Of a stretch of DNA of 64,000 nt, positions 43,614 through 52,265 are shown in pieces (positions within the stretch are counted from its first letter, which is position 1; each line of letters opens with the position of its first letter). The notes under the pieces were generated by a model. The model searched no databases. It was not told the origin of the DNA and was given only the letters and a program-made list of their open reading frames with translations. A program made the position numbers and the translations under genes. This stretch comes from Rosistilla carotiformis. GTDB lineage: Bacteria > Planctomycetota > Planctomycetia > Pirellulales > Pirellulaceae. Where the stretch lies: contig NZ_CP036348.1 of assembly GCF_007753095.1 (NCBI RefSeq), positions 3,782,001 to 3,846,000 of the forward strand. Reading direction: 5' to 3'.

Positions 43614-44870
43614 ATGCGTACCGATCGGCCCCAACGCTGCAAGCCCTCCTGCCGCAAAGGCTCCATTGTCGTCTTGGTCGCAATCACGCTCCCGGTCCTG
43701 TTTATCTTGGCGGCGCTTGCAATCAACGCCTCCTACATGCAGATGACCCGCACCGAATTGTTCATTGCGACCGATGCGGCCACGCGAGCGGCCGGACGTA
43801 CCTTCAGCGAATTGCAAGACGTTGACGATGCCAAGACGGCCGCAAAGGCCACCGCAGCCAAAAACATGGTCGCGGGGGAGTCTTTGCAATTGCGAACTGG
43901 GGATGACGACAACGAAATTGAATTCGGGATGACCAGCAACGATGGCACCTATTCGCGTTTCCAATTCACAAAAGTCGCAACCGCATCGGTTTCCGACGGC
44001 AGTTCGAAAGCCAACGCCGTTCGCGTGCTTGGACGTCGCGACTCTGGATCGCTGGGTGGAACGATCCAGACGCTGTTTCCTAAGTTTCTAACGACCGACA
44101 CGTTCAGCCCCACTCAGACATCCGTCGCGATGCAGGTCGACCGTGATATCTCATTGGTTCTGGATCGTTCTGGATCGATGGACTATCTGACAATCACATG
44201 GCCCTCGGGCAAATCGCCGTACTACACCTCGACAATTATCGCGGGGGTGGCGGCCGGATACATCTATTCGAACAGGGGGAGCTATTACTATTCCTCCGGG
44301 GTGACATCGGAGATGTACGAACAATGGGCTTGGGAAGAATACTACGAACTGGGCCCCTATCCGCAGACGCCATGGAAGTCGCTGGTCGCGGCGGTCGACG
44401 GCTTCTTGGACGTGTTGGATGAAACGCATCCCGAGGAACATGTTTCAATCGCCAGTTACGCAAGCAACGCGACGTTGGACCTGTACCTCGAAGACGACTA
44501 CGACGAGGTGCGTGATGAATTGGACACACTCTACCCCAGCGGAAGCACAGCGATTGGAATGGGAATGCAGAAGGGCATCGAGGCGTTGTTACACGCTTCT
44601 GCGCGACCCTATGCTGCCAAGACGATGGTGGTGATGACCGATGGAATGCACAACTATGGCATCGATCCCGTTACCGTCGCGACGTCCCTGGTGGCAACCT
44701 ACAACTTGACCATCCATACCGTCACGTTTGGTTCCGGGGCTGACAAGACGCGGATGCAAAATGTCGCCACGATTGGCGGCGGGTCCCACTACCATGCCGA
44801 CGACGGCACGGCGCTCAAAGATGTCTTCGAAGAGATCGCCAATAACTTGCCGGTGCTGTTGACCGAATAG
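43614..44870 (+). CDS. TadG-like protein with von Willebrand factor A domain
   Basis: A 418-residue protein. The N-terminal segment (KGSIVVLVAITLPVLFILAALAINAS, about 15-40) is the single hydrophobic helix with Gly-x-Ile-Ala/Val pattern typical of TadE/TadG pilin-like proteins (DUF2134-type). A VWA domain begins with ISLVLDRSGSMD (MIDAS DRSGS at 184-188), and has the KTMVVMTDGMHN strand later. It also has Tyr-rich insertions (ASYYY-like near 225). Such proteins are exported and bind metal-dependent partners. No tad cluster genes are nearby. It is downstream of a small membrane protein gene. Confidence 0.85.
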   Translation: MRTDRPQRCKPSCRKGSIVVLVAITLPVLFILAALAINASYMQMTRTELFIATDAATRAAGRTFSELQDVDDAKTAAKATAAKNMVAGESLQLRTGDDDNEIEFGMTSNDGTYSRFQFTKVATASVSDGSSKANAVRVLGRRDSGSLGGTIQTLFPKFLTTDTFSPTQTSVAMQVDRDISLVLDRSGSMDYLTITWPSGKSPYYTSTIIAGVAAGYIYSNRGSYYYSSGVTSEMYEQWAWEEYYELGPYPQTPWKSLVAAVDGFLDVLDETHPEEHVSIASYASNATLDLYLEDDYDEVRDELDTLYPSGSTAIGMGMQKGIEALLHASARPYAAKTMVVMTDGMHNYGIDPVTVATSLVATYNLTIHTVTFGSGADKTRMQNVATIGGGSHYHADDGTALKDVFEEIANNLPVLLTE

Positions 44871-44918
44871 TTGGGTCGCGCGCAACCACTGCGACGCCGC
44901 TTACATTCTTGTTCCCAG

Positions 44919-44946
44919 AGACTGCGCGACGTGAGTCGCGCGGTCT
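44919..44946. terminator. Possible hairpin between convergent genes
   Basis: AGACTGCGCGAC at 44919-44930 pairs with GTCGCGCGGTCT at 44935-44946 (12-bp stem with one G-T wobble, loop GTGA). It lies between the plus-strand VWA gene and the minus-strand sialidase-like gene. It lacks a following T-run, so a strong intrinsic terminator is not certain; it could act as a bidirectional or processing hairpin. Confidence 0.4.
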
Positions 44947-45010
44947 GTTGCGTCTGTCCCTCGATGACGGGAACAGCCCGCCTGCCATGCGGCGTGCTTC
45001 CACGAAAAAA

Positions 45011-47809
45011 CTACTTCTTCTTGCGTGGTGCGAGCGGTCGACTGATCAGCATTTTGGCTTTCGAATTGGGACCGACAAACTGCTTCGCCAAGATATCCTG
45101 TTCGGTAAACCGAGCCATCAAGATTTCGCCATCGATTGCGCGGTTACGATCATACGAAATGTAAATCGTACCGTCGGGAGCTTGGAACCCGTCGGGATAC
45201 GAAATCCCTTGACGTTCGTCCAAGACCAACCCTCCCTGCCACGAGAGGCCTTCGTCATCCGACAGCCACGCGCTCAACTGCACGCGTCCCTGGTGGTTGT
45301 CGATCTGATCACCATGTTTGATCAACAGGATCTTTCCCGATGCCAGACGCCGCACATGAAACCGCGCATTGGGTTGAGCGATCCCGTGCGGAACGCTAGG
45401 CGTAGCCCAAGTTTTCCCGCCATCGGTGGAGGTCGTTTGCATGATCCCTTTGGTCGTTCGTGCTAACATCCACAGCGAACCGTCTTTCCGCTCGACGATC
45501 ATGTGCTCGTGCCAGTCGGGGTTGGGGAAGGTCGCCGCACCGCGACGCTGCCAAGTCGCGCCTTGGTCGTGTGAAACGAACACGTTCGCGCCGCGGAGAG
45601 GATCGAGTTCGGTGAAGCAGCCCTTAAACGGGCCAAATCCACTGCGTTGATCCAACGAAATCGGCAGCATCCACGTCCCATCCGAAAGGACCGTCGGCTT
45701 ATTCAAGGTCACGCCGTGCCATATCCGTCGCGGCTCGGACCACTGCGGTTGTTCCGCGTCGGGATTTTCGCAGACCATAGCCCAGACGCCCGCGCGGCCG
45801 TCAAACATGTGCATCGATTGATCGAAGATCAGCCACAAACGCCCGATGGGATCGGTCCATAGATTGCCAACCAAAATACTGCGATCCATCGGAAGCGCCG
45901 GATCGTGCGAATCGAGAACAAACTGCGGATCGGACCACGTCTGGCCATCGTCGTCGCTCGACGCCAACACGAAGTAGGCTTCGGGGCTATCCCCACCGGC
46001 GACCCAACAAGCCCAAAGACGTCCGCCGGGGGTGCGTTCGATCCCGATCGTCATTCCATAGTCCAGACGGTCGTACCCGTATTCGGGCAACGGTGACGTG
46101 TTCATCGTTGGTGGTACGAGTGCCAAATCCGCCACCTTTTCCATCTCGGCGATCCTTGCTGCAGCATCCGTTTTACTTTCTGCCGCCGGCTTGATCGCTT
46201 CGACGGTGACGGATTCGCCGAGCACCATCAACGCCAATTTGCGCATTTTTAATCGGTCGCCAGGATTGACCTGCTTGCGCCATACGAAGACACGGTTAAG
46301 GTCGCCCGCGAACAACTGGAACTCCTTCGTATCGAGCCGCTTAAAACCTTGGCGGTGCAGCGCGTCGGCTTGGTTGGCGGAGTGCGACTTGCTGAGAGTC
46401 AACACGAACAACTCACCAGCCGTCTTGCACTGCACGTCATAGCCTTCGATCCCGGTACGAAGGAAGTCGAGTCCGATCAGGAACTCAGGGGCTTCAATCA
46501 ATCGGTAATCGCGGTCGGTAAACAGCTTCACGCCAGGCTTGATTACCGCTGGTTCGTCCTTCGGTTTCGGAAGCGGCTTCCGCGTCATCCCCTGCTGTGA
46601 TGCGAACTGTTCCGTCTTTTCCAACGCCCCAAACATGATCCGTTCTTTCCGACTGGCGGACGAATCCCCTTGCGTGACACACAACCAGACCGTCCCATCG
46701 TGCTCGTGAAACGAGGGATACTGAAACGATTTGGGCGTTTCAAATCGGTACTTCCGCTGCCACGACTTGCCGTCGCGAGAAACATCGATATTGAAGACGC
46801 TGCGATGGGCACCGCCAATCTGCGTCGCTTCCTGCCAGCCCAAATAATAGGTGTCGCCGAATTTATCGAACGTCGGTTTCGAATTGGTGCCATTGGGAAC
46901 ATGAGGCAACTCTTCGGCAACCGTCCAATTCTTGCCATCTTCGCTGGTGGTGAATTGATAGTTTCGATTGCCGCCGTCCTGGCGACAGATCGCCATCCAC
47001 GTTCCATCGGGCAATTGGTTGACAGCCGCTTCACTTAATCGCTTCGACTGCGGTTCGTTAAAATGCCCCACAATTTCAAACGTGTCCAACTCATCGTTGA
47101 CAGTCGTCAACGCCAGTTGACCGGCCATGTAATTGTTGATCGCAACGTAGGTCTGGCCGTTCCACTTTTTGAACGCATCGAACAGGTACAGTCCCGCATC
47201 TTTGGCCGGCTTTTTGAAACCATGGGCCACCGCCGAAGCGTGCAGATGTTGCGGCTGCATCTTGAAAACGCCCGTTTCGGTTTTTAAATGGACCGGGTGA
47301 ATGGAATCGGCAAACGTCCGCGATCCGAGATCAAAGTCGCGATACCACATTTGCGATTGGCGTTTGCCCGGCGATTCGCTGGCGAAGTAGCATCGCATCG
47401 TTTGGTCGTCTTTCTGAACGATGCGTGGTACAAAACAAGCGCCGACGGGAAGCGTGTGGTTGGCGAACACCTGCCCCCCGTGAGCCATTGGGATCACGTC
47501 TTCGAGTGTGTTCGTTTTTAGATCAACGACCGACAGGGCGCTGTAGATCTGTGGCCATGCGGCACTTTCGCCCGACTTTTCGTCGTTACATTCGGCAACG
47601 ATAAATGCGTGACCGCCGGCGAGCGCCATTTCAGCGTCGTGCGCCCCGAGAACCTGAGGCCCTGTGACTCTAACCAGGCGTTCCAGCACCAAATCTCCCG
47701 CCAATCCAGGATCCCAATCGGGTGGGACGATCCTTTGAGCAGCAGCCGGGACTGCCGCGATGGCAAAGTAGAACAACGGAATGAATACAGGAACGCGTTG
47801 CAAGTTCAT
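45011..47809 (-). CDS. Secreted sialidase-like protein with two BNR/propeller regions
   Basis: A 932-residue exported protein with signal peptide (FIPLFYFAIAAVPAAAQ). Two propeller-like regions are evident. In the first, about 20-400, Asp-box-like phrases occur (TSEDGKNWTV, VSRDGKSWQ). A middle segment includes GVKLFTDRDYRLIEAPEFLIG. The C-terminal region (about 560-930) has strong Asp boxes: SSDDDGQTWSDP, VSHDQGATWQRRG, STDGGKTWATP and LSDDEGLSWQGG, typical of exo-sialidases and BNR-repeat glycosidases. It may cleave sialic or other acidic sugars, or simply bind glycans; the active-site residues were not verified. The gene is single on this strand. Confidence 0.8.
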   Translation of the reverse strand: MNLQRVPVFIPLFYFAIAAVPAAAQRIVPPDWDPGLAGDLVLERLVRVTGPQVLGAHDAEMALAGGHAFIVAECNDEKSGESAAWPQIYSALSVVDLKTNTLEDVIPMAHGGQVFANHTLPVGACFVPRIVQKDDQTMRCYFASESPGKRQSQMWYRDFDLGSRTFADSIHPVHLKTETGVFKMQPQHLHASAVAHGFKKPAKDAGLYLFDAFKKWNGQTYVAINNYMAGQLALTTVNDELDTFEIVGHFNEPQSKRLSEAAVNQLPDGTWMAICRQDGGNRNYQFTTSEDGKNWTVAEELPHVPNGTNSKPTFDKFGDTYYLGWQEATQIGGAHRSVFNIDVSRDGKSWQRKYRFETPKSFQYPSFHEHDGTVWLCVTQGDSSASRKERIMFGALEKTEQFASQQGMTRKPLPKPKDEPAVIKPGVKLFTDRDYRLIEAPEFLIGLDFLRTGIEGYDVQCKTAGELFVLTLSKSHSANQADALHRQGFKRLDTKEFQLFAGDLNRVFVWRKQVNPGDRLKMRKLALMVLGESVTVEAIKPAAESKTDAAARIAEMEKVADLALVPPTMNTSPLPEYGYDRLDYGMTIGIERTPGGRLWACWVAGGDSPEAYFVLASSDDDGQTWSDPQFVLDSHDPALPMDRSILVGNLWTDPIGRLWLIFDQSMHMFDGRAGVWAMVCENPDAEQPQWSEPRRIWHGVTLNKPTVLSDGTWMLPISLDQRSGFGPFKGCFTELDPLRGANVFVSHDQGATWQRRGAATFPNPDWHEHMIVERKDGSLWMLARTTKGIMQTTSTDGGKTWATPSVPHGIAQPNARFHVRRLASGKILLIKHGDQIDNHQGRVQLSAWLSDDEGLSWQGGLVLDERQGISYPDGFQAPDGTIYISYDRNRAIDGEILMARFTEQDILAKQFVGPNSKAKMLISRPLAPRKKK

Positions 47810-48300
47810 GGCGGTGGGTTTGTTGGGGGGGAACAGACGGGGGAGTCCACGGGAATTGGGTTGACGCTGCGGGCAGGTTGCCGGCCGTTATCATACCCAC
47901 TATGGTTGGTCGATGTGACAGGGTGAACCCTTCGGCCGTGATGAGTCTCCTAGTCCTCAGCCCGTCGACTGGCTGCCAATGAACCACTCCATGCCGCGCG
48001 GACCGCGTCGGAAGAACCATCTCAATGGCCAGCCGGGCAACTGGAAATCCTGCAACGATGTTGCAATTCCAGGAAAATGCCTGCGTTTAGGGCTCCGTTG
48101 TTGAAATGGAGCGGGGTGGGAAACGCAATTTGACAGGATTTGGCACGCTATTTCCTGGGTGATCTTTTCAATGATTCGAGCACTGCCATGGACGGTTGGT
48201 TTATGGCAAAAGTAATCTATACTTGACCTGCTCGAGCGACACGCCCAACACGCGCGTTGCGATTGTTTTGAATCGTGACCGTGGGGGCAGCAGGTGATGA
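47810..48300. other. Divergent intergenic region of about 490 bases
   Basis: Between the sialidase-like gene (minus) and phoH (plus). It contains the candidate phoH promoter listed separately. I looked for small stable RNA features (SRP RNA, tmRNA, 6S-like) and found none I could support. Only weak short frames occur. Confidence 0.35.
48196..48223 (+). promoter_or_regulatory. Candidate sigma-70-type promoter of the phoH operon
   Basis: TTGGTT at 48196-48201 and TATACT at 48218-48223, separated by 16 bases. Both are close to -35/-10 consensus, in an AT-rich pocket about 80 bases before the phoH ATG. Prediction is by eye only. Confidence 0.35.
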
Positions 48301-49248
48301 ATGACTGAAGCGACACTATCGATTTCACAACCGAATCAAATCCTTTCGTTGTTTGGACCGCGCGACCAAAACGTGCGTCTGCTTCGCGAGCGATTTGACG
48401 TCACGATTACGCATCGCGATGGGCACATCCGCGTTGCGGGTCCGCAAGACGAAGTCCGACGGGCTACGCAGGCGTTAGAACATTTGCGAGATATGTTGAT
48501 CCGCAACGGAGTTTTGAGCCACGACGATGTCGATGCGGTGCTTGCCGACGTCGATGGTGACTCGCGTCCGGGCAAAGTCCGCAGTGCCGGAGAAATCCAA
48601 ATCCGGCATGCCGGCCGACGTATCAAGCCCCGCACCGAGGGACAAGCACGCTACGTGGCGACGATCCGCAACCATGACCTCAGCTTTTCTCTGGGGCCCG
48701 CGGGGACGGGCAAGACGTATTTGGCGGTCGCGATGGCCGTCGAAGCCTTGAAAGCGGAAGCTGTGCGGAAGATCGTGCTTGTGCGGCCTGCGGTGGAGGC
48801 TGGCGAGAGTCTCGGCTTTCTCCCGGGCGATTTGCGAGCTAAGCTAAACCCGTACCTACGTCCGCTGTTGGATGCGTTAGGCGAGATGGTCGATTACGAT
48901 CACTCGCGAACGTTGATGGAGCAGGACGTGATCGAAGTGATTCCGTTAGCCTACATGCGTGGTCGAACGCTGAACGATGCCTTCATCATTTTGGATGAGG
49001 CGCAGAATACGACCGTGGCGCAGATGAAGATGTTCCTGACCCGTTTGGGTGAACGCAGCAAGATGGTTGTGTCGGGGGATTCGACACAAGTCGACTTGCC
49101 ACGCGGTGTGCAAAGCGGTCTGATCGATGCGATCGGTCGGCTCCGCAATGTGAAGGGCATCGGACTCTCAAAGCTGGAAGTGACCGATATTGTGCGGCAC
49201 CGCTTGGTGCAGGAAATTGTCAACGCCTACGAGGAAGACAAAGGATAG
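48301..49248 (+). CDS. phoH: PhoH-family ATPase (YbeZ)
   Basis: A 315-residue PhoH-like P-loop ATPase. The N-terminal part (about 1-100) is a KH-like segment; the ATPase has Walker A GPAGTGKT (132-139), Walker B FIILDEAQNTT and VVSGDSTQVDLPRG (motif with sensor). PhoH proteins are RNA-associated ATPases, and with YbeY they are linked to rRNA processing. It is the first gene of the conserved phoH-pgpH-ybeY-corC group; pgpH starts about 95 bases downstream. A candidate promoter is at 48196-48223. Confidence 0.95.
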   Translation: MTEATLSISQPNQILSLFGPRDQNVRLLRERFDVTITHRDGHIRVAGPQDEVRRATQALEHLRDMLIRNGVLSHDDVDAVLADVDGDSRPGKVRSAGEIQIRHAGRRIKPRTEGQARYVATIRNHDLSFSLGPAGTGKTYLAVAMAVEALKAEAVRKIVLVRPAVEAGESLGFLPGDLRAKLNPYLRPLLDALGEMVDYDHSRTLMEQDVIEVIPLAYMRGRTLNDAFIILDEAQNTTVAQMKMFLTRLGERSKMVVSGDSTQVDLPRGVQSGLIDAIGRLRNVKGIGLSKLEVTDIVRHRLVQEIVNAYEEDKG

Positions 49249-49341
49249 CCGAACCCTGGAACACGACACCGTCGATGGTTGAGAGCACGTATTCCGTGAT
49301 CCCACGATTTTGACGGTCCGCGTTTTGTATCGGCTAATACG

Positions 49342-51693
49342 ATGAGTTCCGCAACACAAAATCGAACGCGCAGCGAACGCGTCGCCTCGTTGCAATTGCC
49401 TCCGGGTAAATTTCAACGCTTCATCGCCTTGGTGCGTCAAAGCCAAGTTTGGGTTCGGTTTGCGATCGCGCTGATCGCTGCGCTGATCATCTTGACGGTC
49501 TGCCAATGTTGGCGGGTCCCGTTTGCTTATCGCACCGGTTACATCCCCCCTCGCGACATGTATGCGCGGGTTCAATTCGATGTTCCCGATCTAGCCAAGA
49601 CACAATCGGCCAAAGACCTCAAGCGTCGCAGCGTGATTGCGTTTTACAGCAATCGCAGCCTGCCGTTGACTCAGTTGCGCGAGAAACTGAAGGATCAAAT
49701 GTTCTTGGTCCTCGAAGCCCCTTCGTTCGACCAATTAAGCAATTCGGCCCGCGACGCCTGGGCACAATTCTTCAAAGGGGATGAGACGGCCGGTCCCGAC
49801 GAGACCGCGCCGGCGACCTTTGCGGCACTGAAAGCCACGTTTGCCGAGGACGAAGAACTACAGAAGCTGGACAAAGCGATCCGCTTGGCCATGTTCCCGT
49901 TTTACGAAACGGGCCTGCTGCGAAGCTTGGAACACGAGGAAGGGGACGCCAGTTCGATCCGCGTCTATCCCGAGAATCAGCCATCGGACATTCAATTGGT
50001 GCCGGTCGATCGTGTTCGCATCGCGCAAGCATCGTTGGACCTGAAGCAGCGGATTATCGAAGAATTTAAGCTGCAGTTCGAGTTTGAAAAATCACCGCGT
50101 GCCGCCAAGATCGTTGGCGATTGGTTAGCCGATCGCTTGCCGGTGACGCTCGACTACGACGAAGCCCGCAGCGAAGAGGCTCGCAAAAAAGCGGCCGACG
50201 AAGTTCCCGACGTATTAACGACCTACTACCCTGGTCGGACATCGATCGCACCGTCGGGCAAACCGCTGGGAAAACAGCAATTGGATCTGCTGCAATCGGA
50301 ATGGAACGCGCTACAAGGTTCGCGATCGTTCACCGACGCCATGATGCGTTTGCTCGCCTACGCGGGCATGCTCGCCGCCCTCTACTTGCTGTGCGGTTCG
50401 TACATCTATTTTGTTCACGATCCGGTCTTGATCACCGACGTCGGCAAGTTGACACGCTTGTTGTCGCTGGTCGTGTTGGTCGTGTCGGCGTGCTGGTATG
50501 CGTCGGCCGACAAATGGCAGGCCGAAGTGATTCCTTTGGTGCTTGCGGCAATAACCGCCACGGTCGCTTACGGACGCGAACTCGCATTACTGTTGATCGC
50601 GGCGTCGTCGCTGGCCGTTACACTGTTGATCGGTCAAGACTTGCCCGATCTCGTCGTTCTGTCGGCTGCGACGCTCAGCTGCATTCTCTTGTTGGGACGG
50701 ATTCGAACGCGAACCCGATTGATCACGATCGGCGCGGGGGCCGCGTTGGTGACCGCCGCGACCGTGATCGGTGTGGGAGTAGTCGCGGGACAATCGCTCG
50801 GTTCGGGCGAACCGACCAACGTGACCGAAGGAATCTATCAATCGCTGGGGCTCGGCGCTTTGATGATCGAACTGAGCAAGGGCTCGGTTTGGGCGGGAAC
50901 GTTGGTATTGGTTGCCAGCATGTTGATGACGGGGCTGTTGCCGTTCGTCGAAAAAATCTTTGGCGTGCAAACGGATCTGAGTCTGTTGGAACTGGGCGAC
51001 GCCAGCCATCCCCTGTTGCGACAACTGGCGCAAAGAGCTCCCGGCACCTACAACCACTCGATCAACGTTGCTTCGATTGCCGAAGCGGCGGCCGATGCGA
51101 TTGGCGGCAATGGACTGCTGGTTCGCGTGGGAGCTTACTTCCACGACATCGGGAAGATTTTCAAGCCCGACTATTTCATCGAAAACCAAGGCGGCGGGCC
51201 GAACCAACACGATTCATTGCAACCGGCGATGAGTACGTTGGTGATCATTGCGCATGTCAAAGACGGGGCCGACTTGGCTCGCTCGCATCATCTGCCCGAA
51301 CCGATGATCGACTTCATTCTGCAGCACCACGGAACGACCTTGGTCGAGTATTTCTATCGCGAAGCGAAGGAGCGGAGCGAGGAGAGCCCGAACAAGGAAG
51401 AGGTCTCTGACAAAGACTTCCGTTATCCCGGCCCTAAGCCGCGGTCATTGGAAGCGGCAGTGTTGATGTTGTCCGACGGAGTCGAAAGCGCCAGCCGAAC
51501 GCTGGTCGATCCAACGCCCGCGCGTATCAAGAGCTTGGTCGAACAGATCGCGATGAAGCGTTTAACCGATGGCCAATTCGATGAATCGGGGCTGACGCTC
51601 AAGCAGCTCGATCGGGTCAAGCAGAGCCTGGTGAAATCGTTGACCGCCATCTATCATGCTCGCGTCAAATACCCCGGCCAACAGACGGCGTGA
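49342..51693 (+). CDS. pgpH: 7TM-HD c-di-AMP phosphodiesterase (PgpH/YqfF type)
   Basis: A 783-residue membrane protein. An N-terminal membrane helix (FAIALIAALIILTVCQCW, about 37-54) leads to an extracellular 7TMR-HDED-type domain, then several transmembrane helices (about 340-540, for example LLAYAGMLAALYLLCGSYIYF). The C-terminal HD domain (about 560-780) has RAPGTYNHSINVA, then VGAYFHDIGKIFKP (HD at about 601-602) and FILQHHGTT. This is the PgpH class that hydrolyses c-di-AMP in Firmicutes, and similar genes in planctomycetes lie between phoH and ybeY. The stop overlaps the ybeY start region, which suggests coupled translation. Confidence 0.92.
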   Translation: MSSATQNRTRSERVASLQLPPGKFQRFIALVRQSQVWVRFAIALIAALIILTVCQCWRVPFAYRTGYIPPRDMYARVQFDVPDLAKTQSAKDLKRRSVIAFYSNRSLPLTQLREKLKDQMFLVLEAPSFDQLSNSARDAWAQFFKGDETAGPDETAPATFAALKATFAEDEELQKLDKAIRLAMFPFYETGLLRSLEHEEGDASSIRVYPENQPSDIQLVPVDRVRIAQASLDLKQRIIEEFKLQFEFEKSPRAAKIVGDWLADRLPVTLDYDEARSEEARKKAADEVPDVLTTYYPGRTSIAPSGKPLGKQQLDLLQSEWNALQGSRSFTDAMMRLLAYAGMLAALYLLCGSYIYFVHDPVLITDVGKLTRLLSLVVLVVSACWYASADKWQAEVIPLVLAAITATVAYGRELALLLIAASSLAVTLLIGQDLPDLVVLSAATLSCILLLGRIRTRTRLITIGAGAALVTAATVIGVGVVAGQSLGSGEPTNVTEGIYQSLGLGALMIELSKGSVWAGTLVLVASMLMTGLLPFVEKIFGVQTDLSLLELGDASHPLLRQLAQRAPGTYNHSINVASIAEAAADAIGGNGLLVRVGAYFHDIGKIFKPDYFIENQGGGPNQHDSLQPAMSTLVIIAHVKDGADLARSHHLPEPMIDFILQHHGTTLVEYFYREAKERSEESPNKEEVSDKDFRYPGPKPRSLEAAVLMLSDGVESASRTLVDPTPARIKSLVEQIAMKRLTDGQFDESGLTLKQLDRVKQSLVKSLTAIYHARVKYPGQQTA

Positions 51694-52265
51694 TGTCTAG
51701 CGATGGTCGAGTTATCGAAAAACGAAATCATGGAAGACCATGCTGGCATGAAGACCTGGAGCCCCTCTGCGTGAACGATCTGGACAAAGACTTGAAGGTT
51801 GAAATCAACATCCAACACACCGCATCGTTCATCGATCCGGCCGCTTTGGAATCGGCCGTCCGTTTGGTCGCCGATACTTATGGGATCGAGACCGGGGAAG
51901 TCAGCATCGGAGTCGTCGACGACGAAAACATGCAGCGGTTGAACAACCAATTCCTGCAGCATGACTACACCACCGATTGTTTGAGTTTTGTCTATGAGGA
52001 ATCGGACAATTCGATCAGCGGCGAATTGATCTTGTGCGCCGACTATGCCTCCCGCGAAGCTCAACAATTCGATTGGCAGCCCGAATCGGAATTGCTGTTA
52101 TATGCCATTCATGGCATGTTGCATCTGATGGGCATGGAAGACACCACCGACGAAGGTCGGCAGGCAATGCGTGACGAAGAACGCGAAATGTTATCGCGTT
52201 TGGGCATCGAGGGTGCCCAACGGCATGGTCTTCCCACGAACTCTAACCCGAGCGAGAAATGTTAG
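51693..52265 (+). CDS. ybeY: Endoribonuclease YbeY
   Basis: rRNA-maturation and quality-control metalloprotein. The core matches YbeY: VSIGVVDDENMQRLNNQFLQHDYTTDCLSF, GELILCADYASREA, and the metal motif IHGMLHLMGMEDTTDE. The usual pattern HGxLHLxGYDH is here HGMLHLMGMED, so the third ligand position has Asp instead of His. The ATG at 51693 gives 190 residues, longer than usual, and overlaps the pgpH stop. A GTG at 51771, with GGAG nine bases upstream, gives 164 residues and may be the true start. The 3' end overlaps the corC-like gene by 7 bases. Confidence 0.92.
   Translation: MSSDGRVIEKRNHGRPCWHEDLEPLCVNDLDKDLKVEINIQHTASFIDPAALESAVRLVADTYGIETGEVSIGVVDDENMQRLNNQFLQHDYTTDCLSFVYEESDNSISGELILCADYASREAQQFDWQPESELLLYAIHGMLHLMGMEDTTDEGRQAMRDEEREMLSRLGIEGAQRHGLPTNSNPSEKC

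Noticed and set aside
47810-48300. Possible small stable RNA before phoH
   Set aside because: No SRP, tmRNA or 6S-like fold or consensus could be recognised by eye.
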